Origin: Aristolochia californica
Lineage: Eukaryota; Streptophyta; Magnoliopsida; Piperales; Aristolochiaceae
Reading direction: 5' to 3'
DNA length: 64,000 bases
NCBI GenBank assembly: GCA_029961685.1
Contig: JARWKL010000015.1
Location: forward strand, 14,878,801 to 14,942,800
Part shown: in pieces, positions 1 to 13,282 of the stretch
How the letters are laid out: each line of letters begins with the position of its first letter
Numbering within the stretch: the first letter of the stretch is position 1
Notes under the pieces: generated by a model
The model's database searches: none
Told to the model about the DNA's origin: nothing
What the model saw: the letters and a program-made list of their open reading frames with translations, nothing else
Position numbers and translations under genes: made by a program

Positions 1-1513
1 TGAGGATGCAAGTGACCCAATGATCCAAAAATTTCGAGAAGAAAAAAATAAATTTTCAAGTTAACGTGTGGTTGGATAATTACCAGAGCCAAAAACCCCA
101 ATTTTTTGCCTATCCTTAAAAATCACATATACTTTTTGGAATATTCTCACTTAGCATTTGTGCATTTCCATTTTGAATGTTCAAATTTTTTTTCAGATCC
201 AAACTTGAGTTTTCACTCTCCCATTTTTTTATCGTAAACAAAAAAGATATAAGGCAAATAGATCGCAACAAAATGAAAATTTTAGAGTTCATGTATGCAA
301 AAACATTTGTAAACTATACTAAATGTAAGTGAAGCAAATTACTTCACGCTCTAAAACTGAACTCCAAAGTTTTGTTATCTATGTTTCGAAAATACCACTA
401 GTACAACTCCTAATATCTCTGTGGAATTTTATAGAAAAGAGACTTCTAACTGATCCTAACATGTTTGAAATATGGGATGATATGCATGCCAGAAACATGT
501 TGGGGATGCAAGTGACCTAAGGATCCAAAATTTCAAGGAGTAGAAAAAATTAAATTTTCAAGTTAACATGTGGTTGGATATTTACCAAAGCCAAACAACC
601 CACTTTTTGCCTATCCTTAAAAATCACAGATACTTTTTGGAATTATCTCTCTCTGAATTTGTGCATTTCCATTTTGGATGTTCAAATTTGTTTTTCACAT
701 CCAAACTTGTGTTTTCAATCTCCCATTTTTTTTCGTAAACAAAAAAATATAAGGCAAATAGATCGCAACAAAATGAAAATTTTAAAGTTCATGTATACAA
801 AAAAATTCTAAAACTTTAATAAATGTAAGTGAAGAAAATTATTTCACGCATTAAAAATGAACTCCAAAGTTTTGTTATCCATGATTGGGAAATTCTACTA
901 ATACAACCCCTAATAACTTGGTGGAATTTTATAGGAAAGAGACTTCTAACTAATCCTAACATGTTTTAAATGTGGTGGATATGCATGCCACAAACATGTT
1001 GAGGATGCAAGTGGCCTAATGATCCCAAAATTTCAAGGAGTAGAAAAAATTAAATTCTCAAGTTAACGTGTGGTTGGATACTTAGCAGAGCCAAACCACC
1101 CACTTTTTGCCTATCCTTAAAAATCACAGATACGTTTTGGAATTATCTCTCTCAGCATTTGTGCATTTCCATTTTGGATGTTCAAATTTTTTTTCAGATC
1201 CAAACTTGAGTTTTCTCTCTCCCATTATTCTCGTAAACAAAAAGGATATAAGGCAAATAGATTGCAAAAAAATGAAAATTTTGGAGTTCATGTATGCAAA
1301 AAAAAATTGAAAACTTTAATAAATGTAAGTGAAGAAAATTATTTCACGAACTAAAACTGAACTCCAAAGTTTTGTTATCCATGTTCTGGAAATTCCACTA
1401 GTACAACCGCTAATAGCTTGGTGGAATTTTATTTAAAAGAGACTTCTAACAGATCCTAACATGTTTTAAATGTGGTAGGATATGCATACCATAAACAATT
1501 TGAGGATGCAAGT
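1..1513 (+). repeat. Family A block, left end (three monomers)
   Basis: Monomers start (at GTTGGATA) near 71, 573 and 1073, with a spacing of about 500 bp. They carry the family A marks: CTTGAGTTTTCACTCTCCC after the T-tract, GATATAAGGCAAATAGAT, GAGACTTCTAACTGATCC and GATGCAAGTG. The monomer at 71 resembles the m1 class (CTTAGCATTTG instead of CTCAGC). The one at 573 resembles the monomer at about 39978. The one at 1073 resembles m3 (AAAAAGGATATAAGG, ACAACCGCTAATAG, GGTAGGATATGCATACCA). The same order occurs at 39470-40970 with a constant offset near 39405, so this block is a displaced copy of the higher-order unit seen in the right half. Confidence 0.9.
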
Positions 1514-1841
1514 CAAATTTAAACTTTTCTCGTAATCAAAATTAAAATTTTAGAGTTCATGTACGCAAAAAAAAATTGAAAACTATAATATATGTAAGTG
1601 AAGAAAATTATTTCACGCAGTAAAAATGAACACCAAAGTTTTGTTATCCATGTTTAGGAAATTCCACTAGTACAACCCCTATTAGCTTGGTGCAATTTTA
1701 TAAAAAAGAGTTTTCAAATTGATCCTAACATGTTTTAAATGCGGTGGATCTGCATGCCAGAAACATGATGAAGATGCAAATGACCTAATAATCCAAAAAT
1801 TTAAAGGAATAGAAAAAATTAAATTCTCATGTAAACGGGTG
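1514..1841 (+). repeat. Truncated first monomer of the B block, at the A-to-B junction
   Basis: At 1501-1513 the sequence is A-type (TGAGGATGCAAGT) and should continue GACCTAATGATCC. Instead it jumps to CAAATTTAAACTTTTCTCG, the middle of a B monomer. The spacing between monomer starts at 1073 and 1842 is therefore 769 bp. The remaining B part runs to the next monomer start with B marks (AAATTGATCC, GATGAAGATGCAAATGACC). The breakpoint shows at most one base of shared sequence, so it does not look like in-register homologous exchange. Confidence 0.9.
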
Positions 1842-3631
1842 GTTGGATATTTACCAGAGCCAAACAACCCACTTTTTGCCTATCCTTCAAAATCAGAGAT
1901 ACTTTTTGGAATTATCTCTCTCAGAATTGTGCATTTTCATTTTGGTTGTTCAATTTTTTTTTCAAATCCAAACTTTACTCGTAATCAAAATAAAAATTTT
2001 GGAGTTCATGTATGCAAAAAAAATTGAAAACTATAATAAAAATAAGTGAAGAAAATTATTTGACGCACTACAATTAAACTCCAAAGTTTTGTTATCAATG
2101 TTTGGGAAATTCCACTAGTACAAACCCCAATAGCTTGGTGGAATTTTATAAGAAAGAGATTTCTAATTGATCATAACACGTTTTAAATGCGGTGGATATG
2201 CATGCCAAAAACATGTTGAAGATGCAAATGACCTAATGATCCAAAAATTTCAAGGAGTAGAAAAAATTAAATTCTCATGTTAACGTGTGGTTCGATATTT
2301 ACCAGAGCCAAACACCCACTTTTTGCCTATCCTTCAAAATCGGAGATACTTTTCTGAATTATCTCTCTCAGCATTTGTTCCTTTCCATTTTGGATGTTCA
2401 ATTTTTTTCCAAATCAAAACTTTTCTCGTAAACAAAATGAAAATTTTAGAGTTCATGCATGCAGAAAAATTTGAAAACTATAATAAATATAAGAAAAGAA
2501 AATTATTAAGCGCACAAAAAGTGAACTCCAAAGTTTTCTTATCCATGTTTGGGAAATTCCACTAGTACAACCGTTAATAGCTTGGTGGAATTTTATAAGA
2601 AAGAGATTTCTAAATGATCCTAAGATGTTTTAAAAGTGGTGGGTATGCATGCCAGAAATATGTTGAAGATGCAAATGACCTAATGATCCAAAATTTTCGA
2701 GTACAAAAAATTAAATTCTCAAGTTAACGTGTGGTTGGATATTTACAAGAGCCAAACAACCCACTTTTTGCCTATCCTTCAAAATTAGAGTTACTTTTTG
2801 GAATTTTCTCTCTCAGCATTTGTGCATTTCCATTTTGTATGTTCAATTTTTTTTCAAATTTAAACTTTTCTAGTAAACAAAATGAAAAATTTAGAGTTCA
2901 AGTATGCAAAAAAAAATTGAAATCTATAATAAATGTAAATGAAGAAAATTATTTGACGCACTAAAAATGAACTCCAAAGTTTTGTTATCCATGTATTGAA
3001 AATTCCACTAGTACAACCCCTAATTGCTTGGTGGAATTTTATCAGAAAGAGATTTTTAATTGATCGTAAGATGTTTTAAATTCGATAGATATGCATGCCA
3101 GAAACATGTTGAAGATGCAAATGACCTAATTGTCCAAAAATTTCAAGGAGTAGAAAAAATTTAATTCTCAAGTTAACGTGTGGTTGGATATTTACCAGAG
3201 CCAAACAACCCACTTTTTGCCTATCCTTCAAAATCAGAGATACTTTTTGGAATTATCTCTCTTAGCATTTGTGCATTTCCATTTTGTATGTTCAATTGTT
3301 TTTCAAATTTAAACTTTTCTCGTAAACAAAATGAAAATTTTAGAGTTCATGTATGCAAAAAAAAATTGAAAACTATAATAAATGTAAGTGAAGAAAATTA
3401 TTTGACGCACTACAATATAACTCCAAAGTTATGTTATCCATGTTTGGGAAATTCCACTGGTACAACCCTTAATAGCTTGGTCGAATTTTATAAGAAAGAG
3501 ATTTCTAATTGATCATAACATGTTTTAAATGCAGTGGATATGCATGTCAGAAAGATGTTGAAGATACAAATGACCTAATGATCCAAAAATTTCAAGGAGT
3601 AGAAAAAATTAAATTCTCTTGTTAACGTGTG

Positions 3632-4968
3632 GTTGGATATTTAACAGAACCAAACAACCCACTTTTTGTCTATCCTTCAAAATCAGAGATACTTTTTGGA
3701 ATTATCTGTCTCAGCATTTGTGCCTTTCCATTTTGGATGATCAATTTTTTTCCAAATCAAAACTTTTCTCGTAAACCAAATGAAAATTTTAAAATTCATG
3801 TATGCAAAAAAATTTGAAAACTATTAAAAATGTTAATGAAGAAAATTATTTGACGCACAAAAAATGTACTCCAATATTTTGTTATCCATGTTTGGGAAAG
3901 TCCACTAGTATAACCCCTAATTGCTTGTTGGAATTTTATAAGAAACAGATTTCTAATTGATCCTAACATGTTTTAAATGTGGTGGGTATGCATGCCAGAA
4001 ATATGTTAAAGATGCAAATGACTTAATGATCCAAAGGCGTAGAAAAAATTAAATTCTCAAGTTAACGTGTGGTTGGATATTTTACCAGAGCCAAACAACC
4101 CACTTTTTGCCTATCCTTCATGATCAGAGATAATTTTTGGAACTATCTCTCTCAGCATTTGTGCATTTCCATTTTGGATATTCAATTTTTTTTTCAAATT
4201 TATACTTTTCTCATAAACAAAATGAAAATTTTAGAGTTCATGTATGCAAAAAAAATTGAAAACTATAATAAATGTAAGTGAACAAAATTATTTCACGCAT
4301 TAAAAATGAACTCCAAAGTTTTGTTATCCATGGTTTAGAAATTCGACTAGTACAACCCCTAATATCTTGGAGGAATTTTATAAGAAAGGGATTTCTAATA
4401 TATCATCACATGTTTTAAATGTGGTTGATATTCATGCCACAAACATGTTGAAGATTCAAATGACCTAAGCATCCAAAAATTTCTAGGAGTAGAAAAAATT
4501 AAATTCTCAAGTTAACATGTTGTTGGATATTTACGAAAGCCAAACAACCCACTTTTTGCCTATCCATCAAAATCAGAGATACTTTTAGAAATTATCTCTC
4601 TCAGCATTTGTGCAGTTCCATTGTGGATGTTCAATTTTTAAAAAAATTGAAAATTTTATCGTAAAAAAATTGAAAATTTTAGAGTTCATGTATGCAAAAA
4701 AATTTGAAAACTATAATAAATGTAAATGAAGAAAATTATTTCATGCACAAAAAATGAACTCCAAATTTTGTTATCAATGTTTGGGAAATTCCACCAGTAC
4801 AACCCATAAAAGCTTGGTGGAATTATATTAGAATGAGATTTCTAATTGATCCTAACATGTTTTAAATGTGGTGGGTATGCATGCCAGAAACATGTTGAAG
4901 ATGCAAATGACCATATGATCGAAAAATTTCAAGGAGTAGAAAAAATTAAATTCTCAAGTTAACGTGTG
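3632..4968 (+). repeat. B-block P-Q-R monomer trio, copy 1
   Basis: Three distinguishable B monomers lie in order. P (3632) has TTTTTTTCCAAATCAAAAC, GTAAACCAAATG and AAATGTTAATGAAG. Q (4072) has an extra T in GGATATTTTACC and a shortened ATCCAAAGGCGTAG just before it. R (4522) has CATGTTGTTGGATATTTACG and CCTATCCATCAAAATCAG. The same order is found at 7199-8537 with an offset of 3566-3569 bp and again near 13283-14579. This supports an 8-9 monomer higher-order period in part of the block. Confidence 0.75.
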
Positions 4969-7198
4969 GTGTGATATTTACCAGACCCAAACAACAAACT
5001 TTTTTCCTATCCTTGAAAATCAGAGTTACTTTTTGGAATTTTCTCTCTCAGCATTTGTGCATTTCCATTTTGTATGTTCAATTTTTTTTCAAATTTAAAC
5101 TTTTCTCGTAAACAAAATAAAAATTTTAGAGTTCATGTATGCAAAAAAATTGAAATCTATAATAAATGTAAAAGAAGAAAATTATTTGACGCACTAAAAA
5201 TGAACTCCAAAGTTTTGTTATCCATGTTTTGGAAATTCCACTGTTACAACCCCTAATAGCTTGGTGGAATTTTATAAGATAGAGATTTCAAATTGATCCT
5301 AACATGTTTTAAATGTTGTGGATACGCATGTCAGAAACGTGCTAAAGATGCAAATGACCTAATGACCCAAAAATTTCAAGGAATCGAACAAATTAAATTG
5401 TCAAGTTAATGCGTGGATGGATATTTACCAGAGCCAAACAACCCACTTTTTGCCTATCCTACAAAATCAGAGATACTTTTTGGAATTATCTCTCTCAGCA
5501 ATTATGCCTTTCCATTTTGGATGTTCAATTTTTTTCCAAATCAAGACTTTTCTCGTAAACCAAATGAAAAATTTAAAATTCATGTATGCAAAAAAATTTG
5601 AAAACGATAATAAATGTTAGTGAAGAAAATTATTTGACGCACTAAAAATGTACTTCAAAGTTTTGTTATCCATGTTTGGGAAATTCCACTAGTATAACCC
5701 CTAATGGCTTGGTGAAATTTTATAAGAAAGAGATTTCTAATTCATCCTAACTTGTTTTAAATGTGGTGGGTATGCATGCCAGAAACCTGTTGAAGATGCA
5801 AATGACCTAATGATCCAAAAATCTCTAGGAGTAGAAAAAATTAAATTCTCAAGTTAACGTGTTGTTGGATATTTACAAAAGCCAAACAACCCACTTTTTG
5901 CCTATCCATCAAAATCAGAGATACTTTTAGGAATTATCTCTCTCAGCATTTGTTCATTTCAATTGTGGATGTTCAATTTTTTAAAAAATTTAAACTTTTC
6001 TCGTAAAAAAAATGAAAATCTTAGAGTTCCTGTATGCAAAATAAATTGAAAACTATAATAAATGTAAGTGAAGAAAATTACTTCACGCACTACAATTGAA
6101 CTCCAAATTTCTTTATCCATGTTTGGCAAATTCCACTAGTACAACCCCTAATAGCTTGGTGGAATTATATAACAATGAGATTTCTAATTGATCCTAACAT
6201 GTTTTGAATGTGGTGGGTATGCATGCCAGAAACATGTCGAAGATGCAAATGACCTAATGATCCAAAAATTTCAAGGAGTAGAAAAATTTAAATTCTCAAG
6301 TTAACGTGTGGTTGGATATTTACCAGAGCCAAACAACCCACATTTTGCCTATCCTTCAAAATCAGAGATAGTTTTTGGAATTATCTCTCTCAGCATTTGT
6401 GCCTTACCATTTTGGATGTTCAATTTTTTTGAAAATCAAAAAATTTCGCGTAAACAAAATGAAAATTTTAGAATTCATGCATGCAAAAAAAAATTGAAAA
6501 CTATAATAAATGTAAGTGAAGAAGATTATTTGATGCACTAAAAATGTACTCCAAAGTTTTGTTATACATGTTTGCGAAATTCCACTAGTATAACCCCTAA
6601 TAGCTGGGTGAAATTTTATAAGAAAGAGATTTCTAATTGATCCTAACATGTTTTAAATATGGTGGGTATGCATGCCAGAAACATGTTGTAGATGCAAATG
6701 ACCTAATGATCCAAAGGAGTAGAAAAAATTAAATTCTCAAGTTAACGTGTGGTTGGATATTTTACCAGAGCCAAACGACCAACTTTTTGCCTATCCTTCA
6801 AAATCAGTGATACTTTTTGGAATTATCTCACTCAGCATTTGTGCATTTCCATTTTGGATGTTCAATTTTTTTATAAAATTTAAACTTTTCTCGTAAACAA
6901 AATGAAAATTTTAGAGTTCATATATGCAAAAAAAATTGAAAACTATAATAAATGTAAGTGAAGAAAATTATTTGAAGAACTACAATTGTACTCCAAAGTT
7001 TTGTTATCCATGTTTGGGAAATTCCATTGGTACAACCCTTAACTGCTTGGTGGAATTTTATAAGAAAGAGATTTCTAATTGATCATAACATGTTTTAAAT
7101 GCGGTGGATATGCATGCCAGAAAGATGTTGAAGATGCAAATGACCTAATGATCCAAAAATTTCGTGTAGAAAAAATTAAATTCTCTTGTTAAAGTGTG

Positions 7199-8537
7199 GT
7201 TGGATATTTACCAGAGCCAAACGACGCACTTTTTGTCTATCCTTCAAAATCAGATATACTTTTTGGAATTATCTCTCTTAGCATTTGTGCCTTTCCTTTT
7301 TGGATGTTCAATTTTTTTCCAAATCAAAACTTTTCTCGTAAACCAAATGAAAATTTTAAAATTCATGTATGCAAAAAAATTTGAAAACTATAATAAATGT
7401 TAGTGAAGAAAATTATTTGACGCACTAAAAATGTACTCAAAAGTTTTGTTATCCATGTTTGGGAAATTCCACTAGTATAACCCCTAATAGTTTGTTGGAA
7501 TTTTATCAGAAAGAGATTTTAATTGATCCTAACATGTTTTAAATGTGGAGGGTATGCATGCCAGAAACATGTTAATGATGCAAATTACTTAATGATCCAA
7601 AGGAGTAGAAAAAATTAAACTCTCAAGTTAACGTGTGGTTGGATATTTTACCAGAGCCAAACAACCCACTTTTTGCCTTTCCTTCAAAATTAGAGATACT
7701 TTTTGGAATTATCTCTCTCGGCATTTGTGCATTTCCATTTTGGATATTCAATTTTTTTTTTTCAAATTTAAACTTTTCTTGTAAACAAAATGAAAATTTT
7801 AGAGTTCATGTATGCAAAAAAAATTGAAAACTATAATAAATGTAAGTTAAGAAAATTATTTCACGCATTAAAAATGAACTCCAAAGTTTTGTTATCCATG
7901 GTTTAGAAATTCGACTAGTACAACCCCTAATATCTTGGAGGAATTTTGATAAGAAAGGGATTTCTAATTGATCATAACATGTTTAAAATGTGGTCAATAT
8001 TCTTGCCAGAAACATGTTGAAGATTCAAATAACCTAATGCTCCAATAATTTCTAGGAGTAGAAAAAGTTAAATTCTCAAGTTAACATGTTGTTGGATATT
8101 TACAAAAGCCAAACAACCCACTTTTTGCCTATCCATCAAAATCAGAGATACTTTTAGGAATTATCTCTCTCAGCATTTGTGCATTTCCAATGTGGATGTT
8201 CAATTTTTTAAAAAATTTAAACTTTTCTCGTAAACAAAATGAAAATTTTAGAGTTCATGTATGCAAAAAAGTTTGAAAACTATAATAAATGTAAGTGAAG
8301 AAAATTATTTCACGTATAAAAAATGAACTCCAAATTTTGTTATCCATATTTGGGAGATTCCACTAGTACAACCCCCAATAGTTTGGTGGAATTATATAAG
8401 AATGAGATTTTTAATTGATCCAAACATGTTTTAAATGTGGCGGGTATGCATGCCAGAAACATGTTGAAGATGCAAATGACCTTATGATCGAAAATTTTCA
8501 AGGAGTAGAAAAAATTAAATTCTCAAGTTAACGTGTT
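7199..8537 (+). repeat. B-block P-Q-R monomer trio, copy 2
   Basis: P at 7199, Q at 7638 and R at 8091 carry the same private marks as 3632, 4072 and 4522. An additional R-like monomer follows at 8538. After it comes an S-type monomer at 8984 (GTGTGGTGTGATATTTACC), matching 4969. Copy 2 therefore has one R-type monomer more than copy 1, as expected from unequal exchange inside the array. Confidence 0.75.
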
Positions 8538-11500
8538 GTTGGGTATTTACAAAAGCCAAACAACCCACTTTTTGCCTATCCATCAAAATCTGAGATACTT
8601 TTAGGAATTATCTCTCTCAGCATTTGTGCAATTCCATTGTGGATGTTCAATTTTTTCAAAAATTTAAACTTTTATCGTAAACAAAATGAAAATTTTAGAG
8701 TTCATGTATGCAAAAATATTTGAAAACTATAATAAATGTAAGTGAAGAAAATTATTTCACGCACAAAAAATGAACTCCAAATTTTGTTATCCATGTTTGG
8801 GAAATTCCACCAGTAAATCCGTAATAGCTTGGTGGAATTATATAAGAATGAGATTTCTAATTGATCCTAACATGTTTTAAATGTGGTGGGTATGCATGCC
8901 CGAAACATGTTGAAGATGCAAATGACCATATGATCGAAATATTTCAAGGACTAGAAAAAATTAAATTCTCAAGTTAACGTGTGGTGTGATATTTACCAGA
9001 GCCAAACAACCCACTTTTTGCCTATCCTTGAAAATCAGAGTTACTTTTTGGAATTTTCTCTCTCAGCATTTGTGCATTTCCTTTTTGTATGTTCAATTTT
9101 TTTTCAAATTTAAACTTTTTTCGTAAACAAAATAAAAATTTTAGAGTTCATGTATGCAAGAAAAATTGAAATCTATAATAAATGTAAATGAAGAAAATTA
9201 TTTGACGCACTAAAAATGAACTCCAAAGTTTTGTTATCCATGTTTTGGAAATTCCACTATTACAACCCCTAATTGCTTGGTGGAATTTTATAAGATAGAG
9301 ATTTCAATTTTATCCTAACATGTTTTAAATGTGGTGGATATGCATGTCCGAAACATGCTGAAGATGCAAATGACCTAATGATCCAAAAACTTCAAGGAGT
9401 AGAAAATATTTAATTCTCAAGTTAATGTGTGGTTGGATATTTACCAGAGCCAAACAACCGACTTTTTGCCTATCCATCAAAATTAGAGATACTTTTTTGA
9501 ATTATCTCTCTCAGCATTTGTGCGCTACCATTCTGGATATTAAATTTTTTTTCAAATCCAAACTTTTCTCGTAAAGAAAATGAAAATTTTAGAGTTCATA
9601 TATGCAAAAAAAGTTTGAAAACTATAATAATTGTAAGAGAAGAAAATTATTTCACGCACTAAAAATGAACTCCAAAGTTTTGTTATCCATGTTTGGGAAA
9701 TTCCACTAGTACAACCCCTAATAGCTTGGTGGAATTTTATAAGAAAGATATTTCTAATTGATTCTAACATGTTTTAAATGGGTTGGATATGCATGCCAGA
9801 AACATGTTGAAGCTGCAAATGACCTAATGATCAAAACAATTCAAGGAGTACAAAAAATTAAATTCTCAAGTTAACGTGTGGTTGGATATTTACCAGAGCC
9901 AAACAACCCACTTTTTGCCTATGCTTCAAAATCAAAGATACTTTTTGGAATTGTCTCTCTTAGCTTTTGTGCATTTCCATTTTGGTTGTTCAATTTTTTT
10001 TTTCAAATTTAAACTTTTCTCATGAACAAAATGAAAATTTTAGAGTTCATGTATGCAAAAAAAAATTGAAAACTATAATAAATGTAAGTGAAGAAAATTA
10101 TTTGACACACTACAATTGAACTCCAAAGTTTTGCTATCCATGTTTGGGAAATTCCACTTGTACTACCCCTAATAGCTTGGTGGAATTCTGTAAGAAAGAG
10201 ATTTCCAATTGATCATAACATGTTTTAAATGCGGTGGATATGCATGCCAAAAAGATGTTGAAGATGCAAATGACCTAATGATCCAAAAATTTCAAAGAGT
10301 AGAAAAAATTAAATTCTCTTGTTAACGTGTGGTTGGATATTGACCAGAGCCAAACAACCCACTTTTTGCCTATCCTTCAAAATCAGAGATACTTTTTGGA
10401 ATTATCTCTCTCAGCATTTGTGCACTACCATTTTGGATATTCATTTTTTTTCAAATCAAAACTTTTATAGTAAATAAAATGAAAATTTTAGAGTTCATGT
10501 ATGCAAAAAAATTGGAAAACTGTAACAAATCTAATAGAAGAAAATTATTTGATGCACTAAAAATGAACTCCAAAGTTTTGTTATCCATGTTTGGGAAATT
10601 CCATTTGTACAACCCCTAATAGCATTGTGGAATTTTATAAGAAAGAGATTTCTAATTGATCCTAACATGTTTTAAATGTGGTGGGTATGCATGCCAGAAA
10701 CATGTTAAAGATGCAAATGACCTAATGATCCAAAAATTTGGAGTAGAAAAAATTAAATTCGCAGGTTAACGTGTGGTTGGATATTTACCAGAGCCAAAAA
10801 AAACCCACTTTTTGCCTATCCTTCAAAATCAGAGATACTTTTTGGAATTATCTCTCTCAGCATTTGTGCATTTCCATTTTGGATGTTCAATTCTTTTCAA
10901 ATTTAAACTTTTCTCGTAAATAAAATGAAAATTTTAGAGTTCAAGTATGCAAAAAACATTGAAAACTATAATAAATGTAAGTGAATAAAATTATTTGACG
11001 CACTAAAAATGTACTCCAAAGTTTTGTTATCCATGTTTGGGAATTTCCTCTAGTACAACCCTGAATAGCTTGGTGGAATTTTATAAGAAAGAGATTTCTA
11101 ATTGATCCTACTATGTTTTAAATGTGGTGGGTAGGCATGCCAGAAACAAGTTGAAGATGCAAATGACCTAATGATCCAAAAATTTCAAGGAGTAGAAAAA
11201 AATTAAAATCTCAACTTAACGTGTGGTTGGATATTTACCAGACCCGAACAACCCACTTTTTGCCTATCCTACAAAATCAGAGATACATTTTGGAATTATC
11301 TCTCTCAGTATTTCTGCATTTCCATTTTGGATGTTTAATTTTTTTTCAAATTTAAACTTTTCTCGTAAAAAAAATAAAAATTTTAGAGTTCTTGTATGCA
11401 AAAAAAATTGAAAACTATAATAAATGTAAGTGAAGAAAATTTTTTGACGCACTAAAAATGAACTCCAAAGTTTTGTTATCCATGTTTGGGAAATTCCACT

Positions 11501-11672
11501 AGTAAAACCGCTAATAGCTTGGTGGAATTTTATAAGAAAGAGATATCTAATTGATCATAACAAGTTTTAAATGCGGTGGATATGCATGCCAGAAACATGT
11601 TGAAGATGCAAATGACCTAATGATCCAAAAATTTCAAGGAGTAGAAAAAATTAAATTCTCTAGTTAACCTGT

Positions 11673-11935
11673 TGTTGGATATTTACCAAAGCCAAACAAC
11701 CCACTTTTTACCTATCGTTCAAAATCAGAGATACTTTTTGGAATTATCTCTCTTAGGAATTGTGCCTTTCCATTTTGAATGTTCAATTTTGTTTCAAATC
11801 CAAATTTTTCTCGTAAAAAAAATGAAAATTTTAGAATTCATGTATCCAAAAAAATTTGAAAACTATAATAAATGTAAGTGAAAAAAATTATTTGACGCAC
11901 TAAAAATGAACTCCAAGTTCTCAAGTTAACGTGGG
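11673..11935 (+). repeat. Internally deleted B monomer (263 bp)
   Basis: The monomer proceeds normally to AAAAATGAACTCCAAG (ending about 11917). It then joins directly to TTCTCAAGTTAACGTG, the start of the next monomer. About 185 bp, from the GTTTTGTTATCC anchor through GAAAAAATTAAA, are missing. The breakpoint shares a few bases (AAG/TT), compatible with microhomology-mediated deletion. Confidence 0.9.
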
Positions 11936-12386
11936 GTTGGATATGTACACGAGCGAAACAACCCCAATTTTTTCCTATCCTTCAAAATGAGAGATACCTT
12001 TTGGAATTATCTCTCTCAGCATTTGTCCATTTCCATTTTTGTAGTTCAATTTTTTTTTCAAATTTAAACTTTTCTCGTAAACAAAATGAAAATTTTAGAG
12101 TTTATGTATCCAAAAAACCATTGAAAACTATAATAAATGTAAGTGAAGAAAATTATTTGAAGCACTAAAAATGAACTCCAAAGTTTTGTTATCCATGTTT
12201 GGGAAGTTCCTCTAGTATAACCCCTAATAGCTTGGTGGAATTTTATAAGAAAGAGATTTCTAATTGGTCATAACATGTTTTAAATGTTGTAGATATGCAT
12301 GCTAGAAACATGTTGAAGATGCAAATGACCTAATGATCCAAAAATTTCAAGGAGTAGAAAAAATTTAATTCTCAAGATAACGTGTG

Positions 12387-12835
12387 GTTGGATATTTACC
12401 AGAGCCAAACTACCCACTTTTTGCCTATCCTTCAAAATCAGAGATACTTTTTGGAATTATCTCTCTCAGTATTTCTGCATTTCCATTTTGGATGTTCAAT
12501 TTTTTTTCAAATTTAAACTTTTCTCGTAAACCAAATGAAAATTTTAGAGTTCATGTATGCAAAAAAAAATTGAAAACTATAATAACAGTAAGTCAAGAGA
12601 ATTATTTGACACATTAAAAATAAACTCCAAAGTTTTGTTATCAATGTTTGGGAAATTCCACTAGTACAACCCCTAATAGCTTGGTGGAATTTTATTAGAA
12701 AGAGATTCCTAATTGATCCTAACATGTTTTAAATGTAGTGGATATGCATGCCAGAAATATGTTGAAGATGCAAATGACCAAATGATCCAAAAATTTCAAG
12801 GAGTAGAAAAAATTTAATTCTCAAGTTAACGTGTG
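12387..12835 (+). repeat. Representative family B monomer
   Basis: This is a 449-bp copy. After the T-tract it reads CAAATTTAAACTT (12508-12520), passes directly to TTCTCGTAAAC (12521-12531) and then to CAAATGAAAATTTTAG. In the A monomer at 27680 the matching interval has about 20 extra bases between AAAC and TCTCG (27818-27840 against 12519-12521) and 30 extra bases between GTAAAC and AAAATG (27851-27880). The T-tract is followed by CAAAT rather than CAGAT. The rest of the monomer aligns with A throughout. Confidence 0.9.
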
Positions 12836-13282
12836 GTTGGATATTTACATGACCCAAACAACCCACTTTTTGGCTATCCTTCAAAATCCGAGATAATTTT
12901 TGGAATTATCTCTCTCAGCATTTGTGCGCTACCATTTTGGATATTCAATTTTTTTTCAAATCCAAACTTTTGTCGTAAACAAAATGAAAATTTTAGAGTT
13001 CATGTATGCAAAAAAATTTGAAAACTATAATAAATGTAAGTGAAGAAAATTATTTCACGCACAAAAAATGAACTCCAAATTTTGTTATCCATGTTTGGGA
13101 AATTCCACTAGTACAACCCATAATAGCTTGGTGGAATTATGTTAGAATGAGATTTCTAATTGATCCTAACATGTTTTAAATGTGGTGGGTATGCATGCCA
13201 GAAACTTGTTTAAGAAGCAAATGACCTAATGATCAAAACAATTCAAGGAGTTGAAAAAATTAAATTCTTAAGTTTTCGTGTG

